Below are positions 43,820-54,959 of a stretch of DNA of 64,000 nucleotides, piece by piece. This DNA is from Meghimatium bilineatum (Eukaryota; Mollusca; Gastropoda; Stylommatophora; Philomycidae), in the NCBI GenBank assembly GCA_034231615.1, contig CM067317.1, positions 13,495,316-13,559,315 on the forward strand, given 5' to 3'. The notes under the pieces were generated by a model. That model had not been told where the DNA came from, searched no databases, and saw nothing but the letters and a program-made list of their open reading frames with translations. The first letter of the stretch is position 1, and each line of letters opens with the position of its first letter. Both the position numbers and the translations under genes were made by a program.

Positions 43820-43890
43820 TCTTCAGTGTTTATTGTCAAACTCCTGCTGGATTTCTCTTGTAGCACGACCATGGTCCTACTAGATAAAAC
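43820..43890 (-). repeat. S2-family fragment, minus strand
   Basis: TTCTTCTTCAGTGTTTATTG, AAACTCCTGCTGGATTTCTC, GTAGCACGACCATGGTCC: the 3' end of an S2 copy. Confidence 0.55.
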
Positions 43891-44151
43891 AGTTTAACTT
43901 TCAATATTCTTTTGGGTGTAATTTGATGCATTCAGTGTTCCCTAAAGCTCTCTCGCCCCCTGACTCTACAACGTCCTCCTGCCGCCTCACTGAAGCTGCA
44001 TTCATCCCCTGAAGTCTTTAGCCTCCACAAATGGGGCGTTTTCGCCCACTCTGGGAAACCCTGCATTATACGAACAGCGGCTGCATAACAGTTATATCAA
44101 AGAGTGACTTTTCCTGATAAGTGATCTTTGAATTTTAGTTAGCAGCAAATA

Positions 44152-44420
44152 CCATGCAATAATATACATATAGTAGATGACACACCACGCAACATTTTAC
44201 ATATAGTAGATGACACACCACGCAACAGTTTACATATAGTATATGACACACCATTCAACATTTTACATATAGTAGATGACACACCATGCAACAGTTTACA
44301 TATAGTAGATGACACACCATGCAACAGTTTACATATAGTAGATGACACACCATGTAACAGTATGCTAATAGTAGATGTCATTCCATGTAACAGTATACTT
44401 ATTGTAGATGACATATTATG
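44152..44420 (+). repeat. 33-bp minisatellite, about 8 copies
   Basis: Unit ATATAGTAGATGACACACCA plus CGCAACATTTTAC. The last two copies are more diverged. An open frame on the minus strand follows from the multiple-of-three period. Confidence 0.93.
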
Positions 44421-44728
44421 CTTGATTCAATCAGCTGGACGCTGGAAGGAACCTCCTAAATTAGGTCCATGGCGAGTTCTGATGAAAAGAAAGTCAGACT
44501 GCCAACAAATCTTCTAAAGATGAAAACAAAAACCAGGATATGGATCTGTAACATCAGAAGGATGTGGAAAATATTCAGAAATAATGAAATACTAGAGAAA
44601 TGTATGCAAATTTTGTAACCGTTTGGTTTTTAAGCCCACATGCAGGAAATTCAAACAAGCGATGATGTCCGAACCATTTGATGTTAAAACAAGTCAGACG
44701 GAACGCCATTATACCTCAAGCTGTTAAC

Positions 44729-44729
<1 letters not shown>

Positions 44730-44769
<40 letters not shown>
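44730..44769. repeat. (AT)n microsatellite
   Basis: About 20 uninterrupted AT dinucleotides. Confidence 0.98.
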
Positions 44770-44773
<4 letters not shown>

Positions 44774-44819
44774 CACGAGTTTTATTCTTCTTATAATAAA
44801 AAAAATCTTTGGTAAGGTA

Positions 44820-45260
44820 CCATCATAGTTAAACTATGTATGATCAGAACATGTGCATTTCCAGTGGCAATACACGATTGTGAGGCATGTATATTAAATA
44901 AAACAATAGCAAATAGAATCACTGCTTTCGAAATTAGATGCATCAGAAGAGTTTTACATATACCATGGGCAGATAAAATAAAATCACGAAGTGTTAATAT
45001 CAATAAACGTCAAAAAGGGCTGGCACCTTAACAGCATCTTAACCAGAAAGCTGTGTTGCTATTTTTTGTGTGGTCATATAAAGAGATAATAGCACGGAAA
45101 GCTTAATAGCTGAAGGCAACGGCAACAGGGGAAGAGGGCGCCCAAGACGACGATGGCGCAGTGATATATCCGATTGCTTAAACATGTCTCCAGCTGCGAT
45201 AGGGCAACTCGCTCAGAATCGAAGAATGTTCAGAAAATTCATAAGGACGACCACGAGCTG
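44820..45260 (+). mobile_element. LINE fragment, RT C-terminal region
   Basis: The open frame 44840-45031 reads VAIHDCEACILNKTIANRI, FEIRCIRRVLHIPWADKIK, the counterpart of YGCETWTLNKxxxRRIxAFExxCxRRxLRIxW. Then GTCATATAAAGAGATAATAG and GGAAGAGGGCGCCCAAGACG (basic GRGRPRR-like end) follow in broken frames. The family differs from PLRP. A decayed copy. Confidence 0.75.
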
Positions 45261-45283
45261 GAAATAATATGTCACATGATTCT

Positions 45284-45715
45284 TCTTCTTTTTCTGCGTA
45301 TTCGTTCTCAAAGAACTACATATTATCTGGATGTAGCCTGGAGAATTGAATGTCTTGTGAGATGCTTTACAGCTTGGCTGGGATATGTGTGCATTTCTGT
45401 TCGATACACACGACTTCCAATATTAGTATGTCCTGTTTCTATTGCTGCAATTGTAATTTACATAGTTCCCTTCATACTGGCATATGCCCTTGTTACCGCA
45501 ACCACTATATTGTAAAGTTTCTTTGGGTACCCCTGGCACTCTGGTGAATTACCTCTTTAGCATGGCTTCTGTGTCACTTTGACACTCTGTGGATTGGAAC
45601 AGCCAACTCCACCACAAAACTTTCTTATTTGCTTCCTACGGCATGCTTGGCGGATAAATGTCGCTATTACCCCCCCCCCCCCATTTTTTAGGCCCGTCAA
45701 CACACGGGTTTGTTA
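45284..45715 (-). repeat. S1-family copy with an internal insert, minus strand
   Basis: S1 in reverse complement, from TTTCTGCGTATTCGTTCTCA to the C14 run (45671-45684) and GGCCCGTCAACACACGGG. About 130 extra bases near 45430-45555 separate the GTTCGATACACACGACTTCC part from the AGCATGGCTTCTGTGTCACT part. Confidence 0.7.
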
Positions 45716-45791
45716 CGGATCTCAATGTTTACATTCTAATTGATAGTGAACGAAACATATTTCCAACATACACTTATAATATATCTAATTC

Positions 45792-46072
45792 TTCTTCTGC
45801 GTTCATTCTCAAACTCCTTTAGATTAGTAGGATGTAGTCCAGAGAGCGAATGCTATGTGTCATGGTTAACAGTTTGGCCGTGATATTTTCGCCGTTCGAC
45901 TTGCCACATCCGACTTCAGCATGGCTTCTGGATCACTGACTCTCTATGGAATGGAACAACAAACGTCACCCCATAAACCTCCTTAACTGCATCGTACAAC
46001 ATGCATGCCTGTTCACAGTGTCGCCTTTATTTGCTCCTCTTTCGGGCTCCGGCAAAACGCAAGAGAAACTAT
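45792..46072 (-). repeat. S1-family dispersed repeat, minus strand
   Basis: TTCTTCTGCGTTCATTCTCA, GTGTCATGGTTAACAGTTTG, GCCACATCCGACTTCAGC, CATAAACCTCCTTAACTGC, ATTTGCTCCTCTTTCGGGC. Same orientation as the previous copy, 75 bases away. Confidence 0.8.
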
Positions 46073-46439
46073 TTTTAATTGAAAATGCTAGTAATAGAAT
46101 GCTCCGCTTTTCAGGTTCTTACACATGGGAGATAATCAATTTAACCAGAATAGTACATTGATCGATTGTTTGTTTTCAAAACAACCACTTAACTTGGAAA
46201 TCGATCCTAGCCGTTTTTTAAACATCAGTATGCTTATGAAAATGATTTTTCTACATTTTGTGGCAGTCATGTGTAGTAATAACATTTGACATTCCAATAG
46301 ATTGATCGATATATTTTTATATTGAAGATTTTGTATGTGTAACTTATTTAACAATTTGAAATGCAGTAAATGGCAAACATAGATGCATTTATGTAGAGTG
46401 GTGGGATGAAGCATAGCTATAGTATCTATAGGGTCTTCG

Positions 46440-46930
46440 GTTTGACCCAAGAAAACAGATTATTCCTCGATTTCATCAACGTTAATTGCCGTCTCCGCAA
46501 CGAAGGTTTGCTGCAACGGATCTCCCTGTCTCTTGTCTTGGTGGTGCACTCTGCTAGACTGTAACCTGTTCATCTTGTGATGTTATTCTCCCACTTGTAT
46601 CTCTGCCTAGCTCTTGCTCGCTTCCCTTTGACTTTACACTCAAGTAAGGTCTTCAATAAGGTGTCATGTCTTTTAATGTGTCCAAAATATTTTATTTGCC
46701 TGATTTTTATTTCTCTTAGTAAATCTTTCTTCACATTAAGTGATTTTAGAACCTCATTGTTTGTTTTCTTCTCTTTCCACGATGTTCTTCCTATTCTTAT
46801 ATATACCCACATCTTAAAGGCATCAATTTTGTCTTCTAATTGATTGTTTAGTGTACATGTTACTGAGCCATACATTAATATAGAATAGATGTAGCTAAAT
46901 TCCCGATTTAGCGGGCTTTTCATTACCCTT
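46440..46930 (-). mobile_element. LINE fragment, RT C-terminal region, minus strand
   Basis: The minus-strand frame 46570-46923 is open and reads ILMYGSVTCTLNNQLEDKI, FKMWVYIRIGRTSWKEKKTN, IKYFGHIKRHDTLLKTLLEC and KGKRARARQR. These are the post-RT blocks of a third non-LTR family. The 3' end (GCAACGAAGGTTTGCTGC at about 46497) is shared with the young copy at 51196-51378. Confidence 0.85.
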
Positions 46931-47074
46931 TTTAGGAAAACATTTTAAAAAGAGGGTGGGTTGTGTGATTATTTCCTACTATGGCCTACTCAAAGACATG
47001 TTCTGAGGGGGGTGGGTGAATTCTCCTTTTCCTTTCTTTACGAACTTGGATTATCTAGGTAACATCTACCGGTA

Positions 47075-48010
47075 TAAGTGTTACCAAAATAAATCAATAA
47101 AACAACCTAACAACGAGACACAATGACAGATGATGTTTCGACTAAAAAGCCTTCATCATTGCAAAGACCACTGTGAACAAATCGAATGGGCGACGAAGGA
47201 AGCAAAGATAGGCCAGCATGACAGAGAAGAAGAACGTGTGAGGGGAAGATAGTGGTAAATAATGAGAGGAAATCGCACTGAAAAAGGGAAAATAGATAAG
47301 ATATAATGCAAGCAAAATAAAATAAATATAAATTTTAAATACTTATTTCGAAAATAGTCGGCGTGAAAAAGGGACGTATGAAACCAAGATGCCAGGTTAT
47401 ATAGCAGACAGTGCCGGTATCACCCGTTGAAAGACGCGGAGGTGAGAAAAAAAATATCCTTGGGCAATAATAAGCAATAAAATCGGACAAAGGCTGAATC
47501 AACAAGAACAGGGAATTAAAAAAAGAACGCGCGGCAAACAAGAACCAAAGCGTAAGGCAGGGACATAGCAGTTAGCAACGGGGGTGTGGAGGGGGGGGGA
47601 AGTTATCAGTATCCATGACTCGAACCAAATGGCCTATAGAAACAGATAGCAAGAGATAAAAAGAGATGAGGAGGCTGATAGAAGGAAAGAGAATAAAAAG
47701 GGGTAAATAAAGAGGCAAGGTAGAAGAAGAGACGTAAAAGTGGTAGATTGACATGGGCACAAAACCAAAACGATGATACGTCCCACAAGGAAGGAATGTG
47801 AATGTGTGAGGGTCCAAGGGACGCAGGGAGTGAAGAGATGAGGAGGGGATGGGGGTAGCCATCACGGAAAATCGCCCCGTAAGAAGGTATAAAAAAGGAG
47901 ACTGATATAGAGAGAAGTGGGAAGAAGATGCCGAAAAAAGGACACCAGTGTAGGTGGAGAGTAAGTGGGCAGGAAACTAAGGCCGTAACGGCATCTGAAA
48001 TGGTAGGATG
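47075..48010 (-). mobile_element. Penelope-like terminal region, left arm of inverted pair
   Basis: On the minus strand this copy ends at GGTAACACTTATACCGG near 47075 and carries GATGAAGGCTTTTTAGTCG followed by AAACATC (about 47140), then GTTGTTAGGTTGTTTTATTG. The upstream 800 bases are pyrimidine-rich on the minus strand. 48125-49290 is a collinear copy on the plus strand, matching for example at CCATGACTCGAACCAAATGG (47617) against the reverse complement of CCATTCGGTTTGAGTCATGG (48436). No RT or endonuclease motif was found. Confidence 0.7.
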
Positions 48011-48124
48011 GTGCAAAGGGAAGAACCTCTTCTAGAAAGGTGTATCAACCCTGAGTCTAATTCGACTGTCGCTGTTGCCTAACATAGCATATATAGAAGA
48101 AATTAGGTCTGGAACCTAGGACAC

Positions 48125-49290
48125 AAAGGTGTGCCAGTATGGTGTACCTCTTTTTTCTGTTTTTATTTTCTCTCCTACTCTGGTGCCCTTTTTTCGGTAC
48201 CGTCTTCCTACGTCTCGCAATGTCAGTCAGATACCTTCGTACGACGTGCTTCCCCGTGATAGCCTCCACCCTCTTCTGTTGTGCCCTCCCTGTGTCCTTT
48301 GGTCTCCCTCCCACTTCGTGATTCCTTCCTTGCGTGACGTATCTCCGTCTCGGGGCCCACGTCTATCCACTCTTTTCTATTTTCTTCTTCTTCTTCTTCT
48401 CTGCATTTCTCTTATCCTCTGTTATCTGTCACTATGGCCATTCGGTTTGAGTCATGGTTTATACGTTACCACCTCCCAGTTTTTGCCCTACGCCTCTGCC
48501 TCTCACTTTGGTTCGTCTTTCGACGAACTAGGCTATTACATAATCTCTTTTATTGTGATAAATTGGCTATGTCTGTGTTTTTCTTTCACCTGACGAGATT
48601 GCTTCACTGGGTTCCATTGTCTACTTTTTGACTTCCGATAGCCCTACGTATGTGATCATTCTTTTCAAGCAAGCTCTCATTACACGCATCTCAGATAAGT
48701 TCCGTTTTTACTTATTATCACTAATATTTTACTATCTTACTTGCATATATCATCACTGTATTTTCTTTCCACCATTATCTACTCCCACTAATAGTTTCTA
48801 TCCACTGCTCATATATGCTCTGTGGCTTCTTATTTTTGCTTTTTCTCTTCTGTTCTTGCCATATTGTCCTCTTTATCTCCATCTCTCTCTTATCTGATCT
48901 CTCGTACCATCCTCTTTTGCTTTCCCATACTGATTGTATGCTAATAGTCATTGCCCGTGGCCACTTTTGAGGTAAGTCTCTCAATTTATCCTTATTTATC
49001 TTATTTTACTTGCTACCACACCTTACCTAGTTTCACTCCTCACCTACTTCTATGCACTTCACCCTCTTCCTCTCTGCTATGCTGCTCCATCTTTGCTTTC
49101 TCCGCTATCTATTTGCTATCTCTCCTTTTCTCTCCTCCCTATCATAAACAAGTTTGTCTCCATGTAAGATTCGTTGTACTGTTCTTTCGTTTATCCTGAT
49201 GAAGGCTTTTTAGTCGAAACTTCGTCTGTCTCTGTATCTCGTTATTAGGTTGTTTTATGTTTTATTGCGGTAACACATCTACCTATTTTT
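48125..49290 (+). mobile_element. Penelope-like terminal region, right arm of inverted pair
   Basis: Plus-strand counterpart of 47075-48010. It ends TCCTGATGAAGGCTTTTTAG, TCGAAACTTCGTCTGTCTC, GTTATTAGGTTGTTTTATG, GCGGTAACACATCTACC. The open frames inside are rich in Phe, Leu, Ser and Pro because the strand is pyrimidine-rich, and no domain was recognised. The two arms meet at about 48010-48125. Confidence 0.7.
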
Positions 49291-49399
49291 GTTTATCTTG
49301 ACATGAAACTGGAGAGTAGTGATCTATGAAGCGAGTGCTACATGATTTGGTGTCATTATTGTTAGGGCGACTCTAGTTCTGACTAAACTGCAGTCGTGC

Positions 49400-49530
49400 T
49401 TAAGAGCTATCCATAAATTACATCAACAATTTAGGGGGAGGGGGGATTGAGAACGTTTGACAGTTGACAAACGGGAGAGAAGTTTGAGGGTTTTAACAAA
49501 AGTTAATGCCAACAATACTGTTTTTATACA
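49400..49530 (+). repeat. Dispersed repeat, second copy of the 21685 element
   Basis: CTATCCATAAATTACATCAA, GAGAACGTTTGACAGTTGAC, TTTTAACAAAAGTTAATGCC, CAACAATACTGTTT, in the same order as at 21685-21815. Confidence 0.5.
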
Positions 49531-49884
49531 CCAATTAATATTTGTTACACATATATATTAAAGGTAGGTCACACGGCAGCAGCCTGCCATTTGGGATGAA
49601 GATAATTCTTGTCTCTTCTGGTCTTGTCTATCTATGTGTGCCGTGAGGTCATGGGGAGGCGAAGATTTCTATCGGTGACACACATATTATTACTCTTATT
49701 AAATCTTAGCTCCAAGTTGGAATTAATGAATAGCACGCCTAGTACTGCAATCGTTTTGCTAGCACTGTCATTGAAGCCGACTTGGGCTGGGCATGTTATT
49801 TCTTTCACGTCCGTCATGTTGGCCAGATTTTTTCATGAAGATAATTCTATTGTCTATGTCTTTCCCCCAGGTGGTTAGTGATCC
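49531..49884. other. Intergenic, nothing recognised
   Basis: Open frames on both strands (49609-49878 plus, 49632-49817 minus) without a recognised domain. Confidence 0.35.
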
Positions 49885-50245
49885 ACTCTTGCCGTTAAGC
49901 GTAGGGGTGATTGGAGCTCGAGCTTGCGTTCTATCGCCAGATGTGTGGCCTCGGCTGTGCTATGACCGTGTCTGTACAGGATGTCCCTGACGTTTTCTAT
50001 CCATCTTTTCCGTGGTCTTCCTCTGGCTTTGTACCCTGATTTCATTTGGTTATATGCTTGTACGGGCAACTTTTCGTGATGCATTCTCATAATGTGGCCA
50101 ACCACTTCATCTATTCTCTCTTTATGTAATCTGTACAAGATATTATACCTATTCTTTCCCTGATATATTCATTTCGCAATCTATCAAGCCTGTTGACCCC
50201 GGCAGCTTTCCTCAAGCACTTCATCTCACATGTCACTATCTTTCT
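49885..50245 (-). mobile_element. LINE C-terminal fragment, minus strand
   Basis: The minus strand reads EMKCLRKAAGVNRLDRLRNE (about 50215), then IDEVVGHIMRMHHEKLPVQA, ARGRPRKRWIENVRDI and EATHLAIERKLELQSPLR. This is the best-preserved of three related fragments (with 20110 and 26815) and defines the family. Confidence 0.85.
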
Positions 50246-51182
50246 ATAATGTGAAGATGAGAGAGACCAGGTTTGGCACTGGTAACACAGTGTTGGTAGG
50301 AAGATAATTCTTCATGTACTAAACCGCAGCAACTATTACGTGGGTTGACCAGTTCCCTTCCTTGCTGTCTTTACCTTTCATAACTCATGCGCCAGGTACT
50401 CATTTACAGCTGCGTCGACTTGAGGAGCGAGAATTATAACGATATATTATATACATTTAAATATAAATGTTTTTTTAAAACTTATTGTAACACACATAGG
50501 CCAAATTACATTGTTCTGTCTTCATACTGGCTAATATATTATGAATTTCAATGCCATAACTATCAGACATGATTTTAACTTTCACCCTTTCTGGCCCCGA
50601 GAACAACATACGCATCTCACAATTCACATCTGTAGCAATTATGTTCAAACTGAAAGTATTGCTTATTTTATCAGATGCGTCACTTGGGTTGGTGCCACTC
50701 CCTTCGGTAAAACATGGTGTCACCCGCCCACCACACACCCACAATTCATGGTGTCCCCCCACCCCAATGACAATATGTGTACACAGAAAAATGACAGAAT
50801 CACATTAATCCATTCATTATCATTATTGAACAACCTTCATTAATTGTTTGGTAATTACTAACAGCAAACGTACTTACTACTATTTGATCGTAAACAGGAT
50901 ACCTTTTGTGATTTTTCTTCTTTGAATTATTGTCATAAAAATTAAAACAAATTGTAATTTACTGAATCTCACGTCACGAGTTATAATATAACTTTTCAGT
51001 ATAATTTTAACTCAAAAGCGCAAACTCAAATCATTAACAAGATTTGTTATGTGTGGCATTTATAAGCGTGCATGTATTTATTGTATTATGCGAATTAAAA
51101 AAATAATGCATGAGAACCAAAAATTAATACACGGGAAAGTATCATTTGTTTACAATGACAGAGGCGAGAGACAGCTATATTT
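50246..51182. other. Intergenic, nothing recognised
   Basis: GGTGTCACCCGCCCACCAC near 50718 and GGTGTCACCCCCATGTGTCC near 51970 may belong to one dispersed repeat. No coding signal. Confidence 0.4.
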
Positions 51183-51195
51183 AGATAATCAGACA

Positions 51196-51378
51196 TCATC
51201 ATCAAAATCATTAAGTGCCGTCTCCGCAACGAAGGTTGGCTGCAACGTATCTCCAACATCTCCTGTCTCTTGTCTTGGTGGTGCACTTTGCTAGACTGTA
51301 ACATGTCCATCGTGTGATATTACTCTCCCACTTGTATCTCTGCCTACCTCTTGCTCGCTTCCCTTTGACTTTACCATC
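51196..51378 (-). mobile_element. Short 5'-truncated LINE with 13-bp TSD
   Basis: The insert is flanked by exact AGATAATCAGACA at 51183-51195 and 51379-51391. On the minus strand it spans the basic C-terminus and 3' end (reverse complement of CTTGCTCGCTTCCCTTTGAC to GTCTCCGCAACGAAGGTTG) and ends in an (ATG)n-like tail. It is close in sequence to 46440-46640. Confidence 0.9.
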
Positions 51379-51391
51379 AGATAATCAGACA

Positions 51392-52130
51392 GTCCTAACA
51401 AAAAAGTGACAGGGTGTTTCGTCTTCTAATAAAGGTGTCTCCACAAAAATTTACCGGGACAGTCAAATTCAACTTGTCTTTAAAAAGGTCGCTCAAAAAA
51501 GTACCGAGACGCAGTCTTGTCACAACTACACCCCGAACACCCCTATAGATAATAATCAAATTTACTTAACACAAACAAAGCAAAACAAATAACATTGTAG
51601 GTTAGACGGCAACTAGCTAGCTAACTGTGAGAAACTGCACACAAATACGTTCATTTGTAATGTTCGTTTTTCGTAAACTAATCCGTGAATTGTTGCAGTT
51701 ATTTTAAATTTAACAGCTATTTCGGTGCAATTTATCACAAGTTGGTACAAATAAACGAACAAAGCTAATCATTAAGTTTGTTAGTTTCATTTATTAGGCT
51801 AATGTTATCTTCTGGAGAAGCTATTATACACGCAAAGCTTAATATGTTTTTGTGTTTACAACTAACAGAACTGAAATATCTTTATGTTTCAATAATAAAT
51901 TCCTGTCGCTGGGCAGAAATAATGCATAGGAGTAATTTCATAGAGTGACATAGAATCATGTACATTTTGGTGTCACCCCCATGTGTCCCCCGGTGCGATC
52001 CGCACCCCGCAACGACTTATTGACGCCTCTGCAATGTATATGCATGTGTCGACATAGGCCTATATATTATAAAAAAACTCACATTAAGTGTTGACATATA
52101 CACACACACACATATATGATGCTTTTTTAA
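51392..52130. other. Intergenic, nothing recognised
   Basis: Contains a (CA)n-like stretch near 52099 and the GGTGTCACCC phrase near 51970. No gene recognised. Confidence 0.4.
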
Positions 52131-52305
52131 AGCCCCATCGAGGCCACCTCCTTGAAGTACGGATAGGGATTGGTCCAGTCAAAAGAGGCTGTAAACTAAG
52201 ATTGATCAGACCATCTCTGACATTGAACAGGTCCACAGTCCTTCCCAAGCAACCACTGGTGCTGAAGTCGGAGATACCATGTCGAGAGGTGCACCAGTAA
52301 CCTCG
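52131..52305 (+). repeat. Dispersed repeat (CCCCATCGAGRCCA family), copy 1
   Basis: AGCCCCATCGAGGCCACC, AGGCTGTAAACTAAGATTGA, AGGTCCACAGTCCTTCCCAA, GCTGAAGTCGGAGATACC. Collinear with 54960-55130. That copy abuts the LINE 5' region at 55150, so it may be LINE 5' UTR sequence. Confidence 0.55.
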
Positions 52306-52329
52306 GTATAATGACTAAATACATCATTT

Positions 52330-52441
52330 TAGAAGACGAAAAGTTTGACTTATTGTTCAAATTATATCACCAATATTAGAGCTGTTTGGAGGGAATTTTG
52401 TGCTGATGGGGCACCCCTACGACCCTAAAGGGTTATCGGTC

Positions 52442-52482
<41 letters not shown>
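52330..52482 (+). mobile_element. LINE 3' end (PLRP family) with (TTA)n tail
   Basis: The frame reads IRAVWREFCADGAPLRP and then the TAA stop inside the hairpin ACCC-TAAA-GGGT at about 52423, with (TTA)13-like at 52443-52481. It is equivalent to the last 20 codons of the 7888 copy. Confidence 0.8.
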
Positions 52483-52485
<3 letters not shown>

Positions 52486-52699
52486 CATAAGGTATAAAGA
52501 CGTCAAAAGTAAGTCTTGAATAATGGTAAAGAAGTGAGCGCCACTGTATACTGAAGAGAACATCTGAGTACCTATGGGCGTGCCATGTAATGAAGATCTA
52601 ACAACTGACTAACTAACTAACTGACTGACCAACCAAGAAACTAACAGTAAATTTAAATGTAGACATGTTAAGAACATAAATATTTAGAAGTACATAGAT

Positions 52700-53236
52700 T
52701 CTATTGGCATAGAGGTGAACAGATATTAGCACAGAGGTGACTAGGCACTGACACAGAGGCGAACATGTATTAACACAGAGGTGAACAGGTACAAGTGCAC
52801 ATATTGTATTAGCAAAGAATTGAACAGGCATTAGTACAGATGTGAACATGTATTGGCACAGAGGTGAACGGGCATTAGTACAGATGTGAACATGTATTGG
52901 CACAGAGGTGAACGGGCATTAGTACAGATGTGAACATGTATTGGCACAGAGGTGAACGGGCATTAGTACAGATGTGAACATGTTTTGGCATAGAGGTGAA
53001 CAGGTACAAGTACATAGATTGTATTGGTAAAGAGGTGAACAGGTATTAGCACAGAGGTGAACAAATATTGGCACATAGGTTAACAGGCATTGGCACAGAG
53101 GCAAACAGTATTGACACAGAGGTGAACAAGTACAAGTACATAGATTGTATTCGTAGAGAGGTGAACAGGTATTGGCACAGAAGGTGAATAGGCATTGGCA
53201 CAGAGGCAAACAGGTTTTGGCACAGAGGGAAACAGA
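52700..53236 (+). repeat. 22/44-bp minisatellite
   Basis: Basic unit CATTGGCACAGAGGTGAACAGG. A 44-bp dimer (CATTAGTACAGATGTGAACA, then TGTATTGGCACAGAGGTGAA) repeats three times around 52870-52990. An ACAAGTACATAGATTGTATT insert recurs three times, pointing to a longer higher-order period. Confidence 0.93.
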
Positions 53237-53374
53237 TTTTTTTAAAGTACCAAAGTCGACATAGTTTAATTTTGGGAAAACTATAAGAAAAAATAAATAA
53301 GAAATCAATCGATTTCAGTAACGACTTGTGTAAGATTGTGTTTACAATAATTTTTATGAATGAAATTTTTATTA

Positions 53375-53547
53375 ACGGCTCCAGGATCGACCCAAACTTA
53401 ATTGGGTACTGGATTAATCCGGGAAGTAAAGATTGCGTGGGAGAGGAGGTAGCTACTGCCCTCATGTAGCACAGCCATTGAAATGTGAGATCACTAACAT
53501 CTTACACCTCTACGACATTAATAAATGCTATGAGTTAACTTTACTAC
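53375..53547 (+). repeat. 5'-truncated copy of the 2567 SINE
   Basis: ACGGCTCCAGGATCGACCC, GGTACTGGATTAATCCGGGA, GAGGAGGTAGCTACTGCCC, ACATTAATAAATGCTATGAG: body and tail without the tRNA head. Confidence 0.85.
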
Positions 53548-53587
53548 TTTTTATTAAAGAAACAGCATATAATAACTGTATCTTATT

Positions 53588-53742
53588 CAACTTCATTCTC
53601 AACCTCCCGTTGGATTTCTCTTATAGCAGGACAATGACCATATTAGATTTCCAACGGGATGTAATCCATAGAATATAATGTGCAGTGTCGCCGTTTTATT
53701 CGCGCCAATGGCCAGACACATCCGCCTTCAGCAGAAAACAAA
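53588..53742 (-). repeat. S2-family dispersed repeat, minus strand
   Basis: TTCATTCTCAACCTCCCGTTG, CTTATAGCAGGACAATGACC, GGGATGTAATCCATAGAAT, GCGCCAATGGCCAGACACATCC. Full length. Confidence 0.7.
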
Positions 53743-54959
53743 TAATTATCTAAGAACCAAGATAACAGGGACTTTTCGAAATATAGGCGAGGACTACATT
53801 ATTGCACATAGAATGTTATATTAACGAAGATAGATATGGAAATGTTTTACCATTCATAAAAATATGATAAATAAGTATACATTATAATCAATACAAATGA
53901 TACGAACAAGAACGATTTCGACGCTTTGGACAAACGGCTCATATCCCTCACAAATTTGTTGTTGTTTCCTGATAAAGGCCATTTATCCAAAACGTGGAAA
54001 TCGTCCTAGTTCAAATCATTTATATTTATTACAATTTATACCAATTTATTAGATTTGTATTAATGGTAAAACATTTTCATAAGTATCCTTGTTAGTAACA
54101 AATATTTACTAAATCTTCAACGTTAAATGACTCGTTGCTAAAAATATTAAATATATAATTAAATACCTGAATGCCATCTTCATCAAAATGGAACCAGCTG
54201 TTTTAGAGATATTGTTAGGCTTTAAACAGGAAAAGGTAGCATTCAAAAACAGCTTATATAACAACTTATATTTGTTATCACAAATTCCTCCATGTGTTAT
54301 GATCAAAGTTCGTAAGTAAACAATATTTCTGTACTAACACCGGCCGATGAGAAAATCACACTACACGCAAGAAATTGATCCGTTAAACTGAAGTTGATCG
54401 ATATCATTTCAATCATGAATCACTGATCTGGGAAAAAATGGAAAGCAAAAATTTGCTTTGCAAATTACACAAACATTATCTCTGGACATTACAGGCAGCT
54501 CAGGTCACAAACACACGTTCCGTTTTGTGTGGGATGTTGGAATATCAACGTATCTATCGTGTCCGTTTTTGTCATTGTATCTTAAATAAATATACGGAAC
54601 AGTATCGTTCACCACTTATCATACTGTCTTCTAGAAAATTGAAATCTGTCGTTCATTATTAATTTTTATAATGTTATCATCATCGTTGATAACGAATCAT
54701 TCGTTATTCTGAATCTCTTTTCGTTTTTATCTCTTTCGAAACGCATGCACTGTTCTGTTCTGTGCTTTCAATACCCGCACTGACGTGACCATGTCAGGCT
54801 GGGCAGTCAAGAGCTGTATCTAAGAACTTGGTCTAATGCTGCAGTGCTTGAGAATCTTTGAAACTGGAAGACATTCGATGGGGCATGCTGGCGATGTGAC
54901 CAGCCCAACGAAGTTGAGAAATGATCAACGGGGTATTAATGCTTTTTATATTATACTTA
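53743..54959. other. Intergenic, with a Penelope-like terminal signature
   Basis: Near 53966 TCCTGATAAAGGCCATTTATC followed by CAAAACGTGGAAATCGTCC is the terminal signature. Minus-strand frame 54109-54306 and plus-strand frame 54438-54662 have no recognised domain. Confidence 0.45.

Noticed and set aside
48129-49200. Series of Phe/Leu/Ser-rich plus-strand frames resembling membrane proteins
   Set aside because: The strand is pyrimidine-rich throughout and the same sequence occurs inverted at 47.1-48.0 kb. The composition alone gives hydrophobic translations.
49195-49225. Calling a definite hammerhead ribozyme
   Set aside because: Core bases are suggestive, but an extra base before stem II and the lack of a clear stem I prevent a firm call; kept as a hypothesis only.
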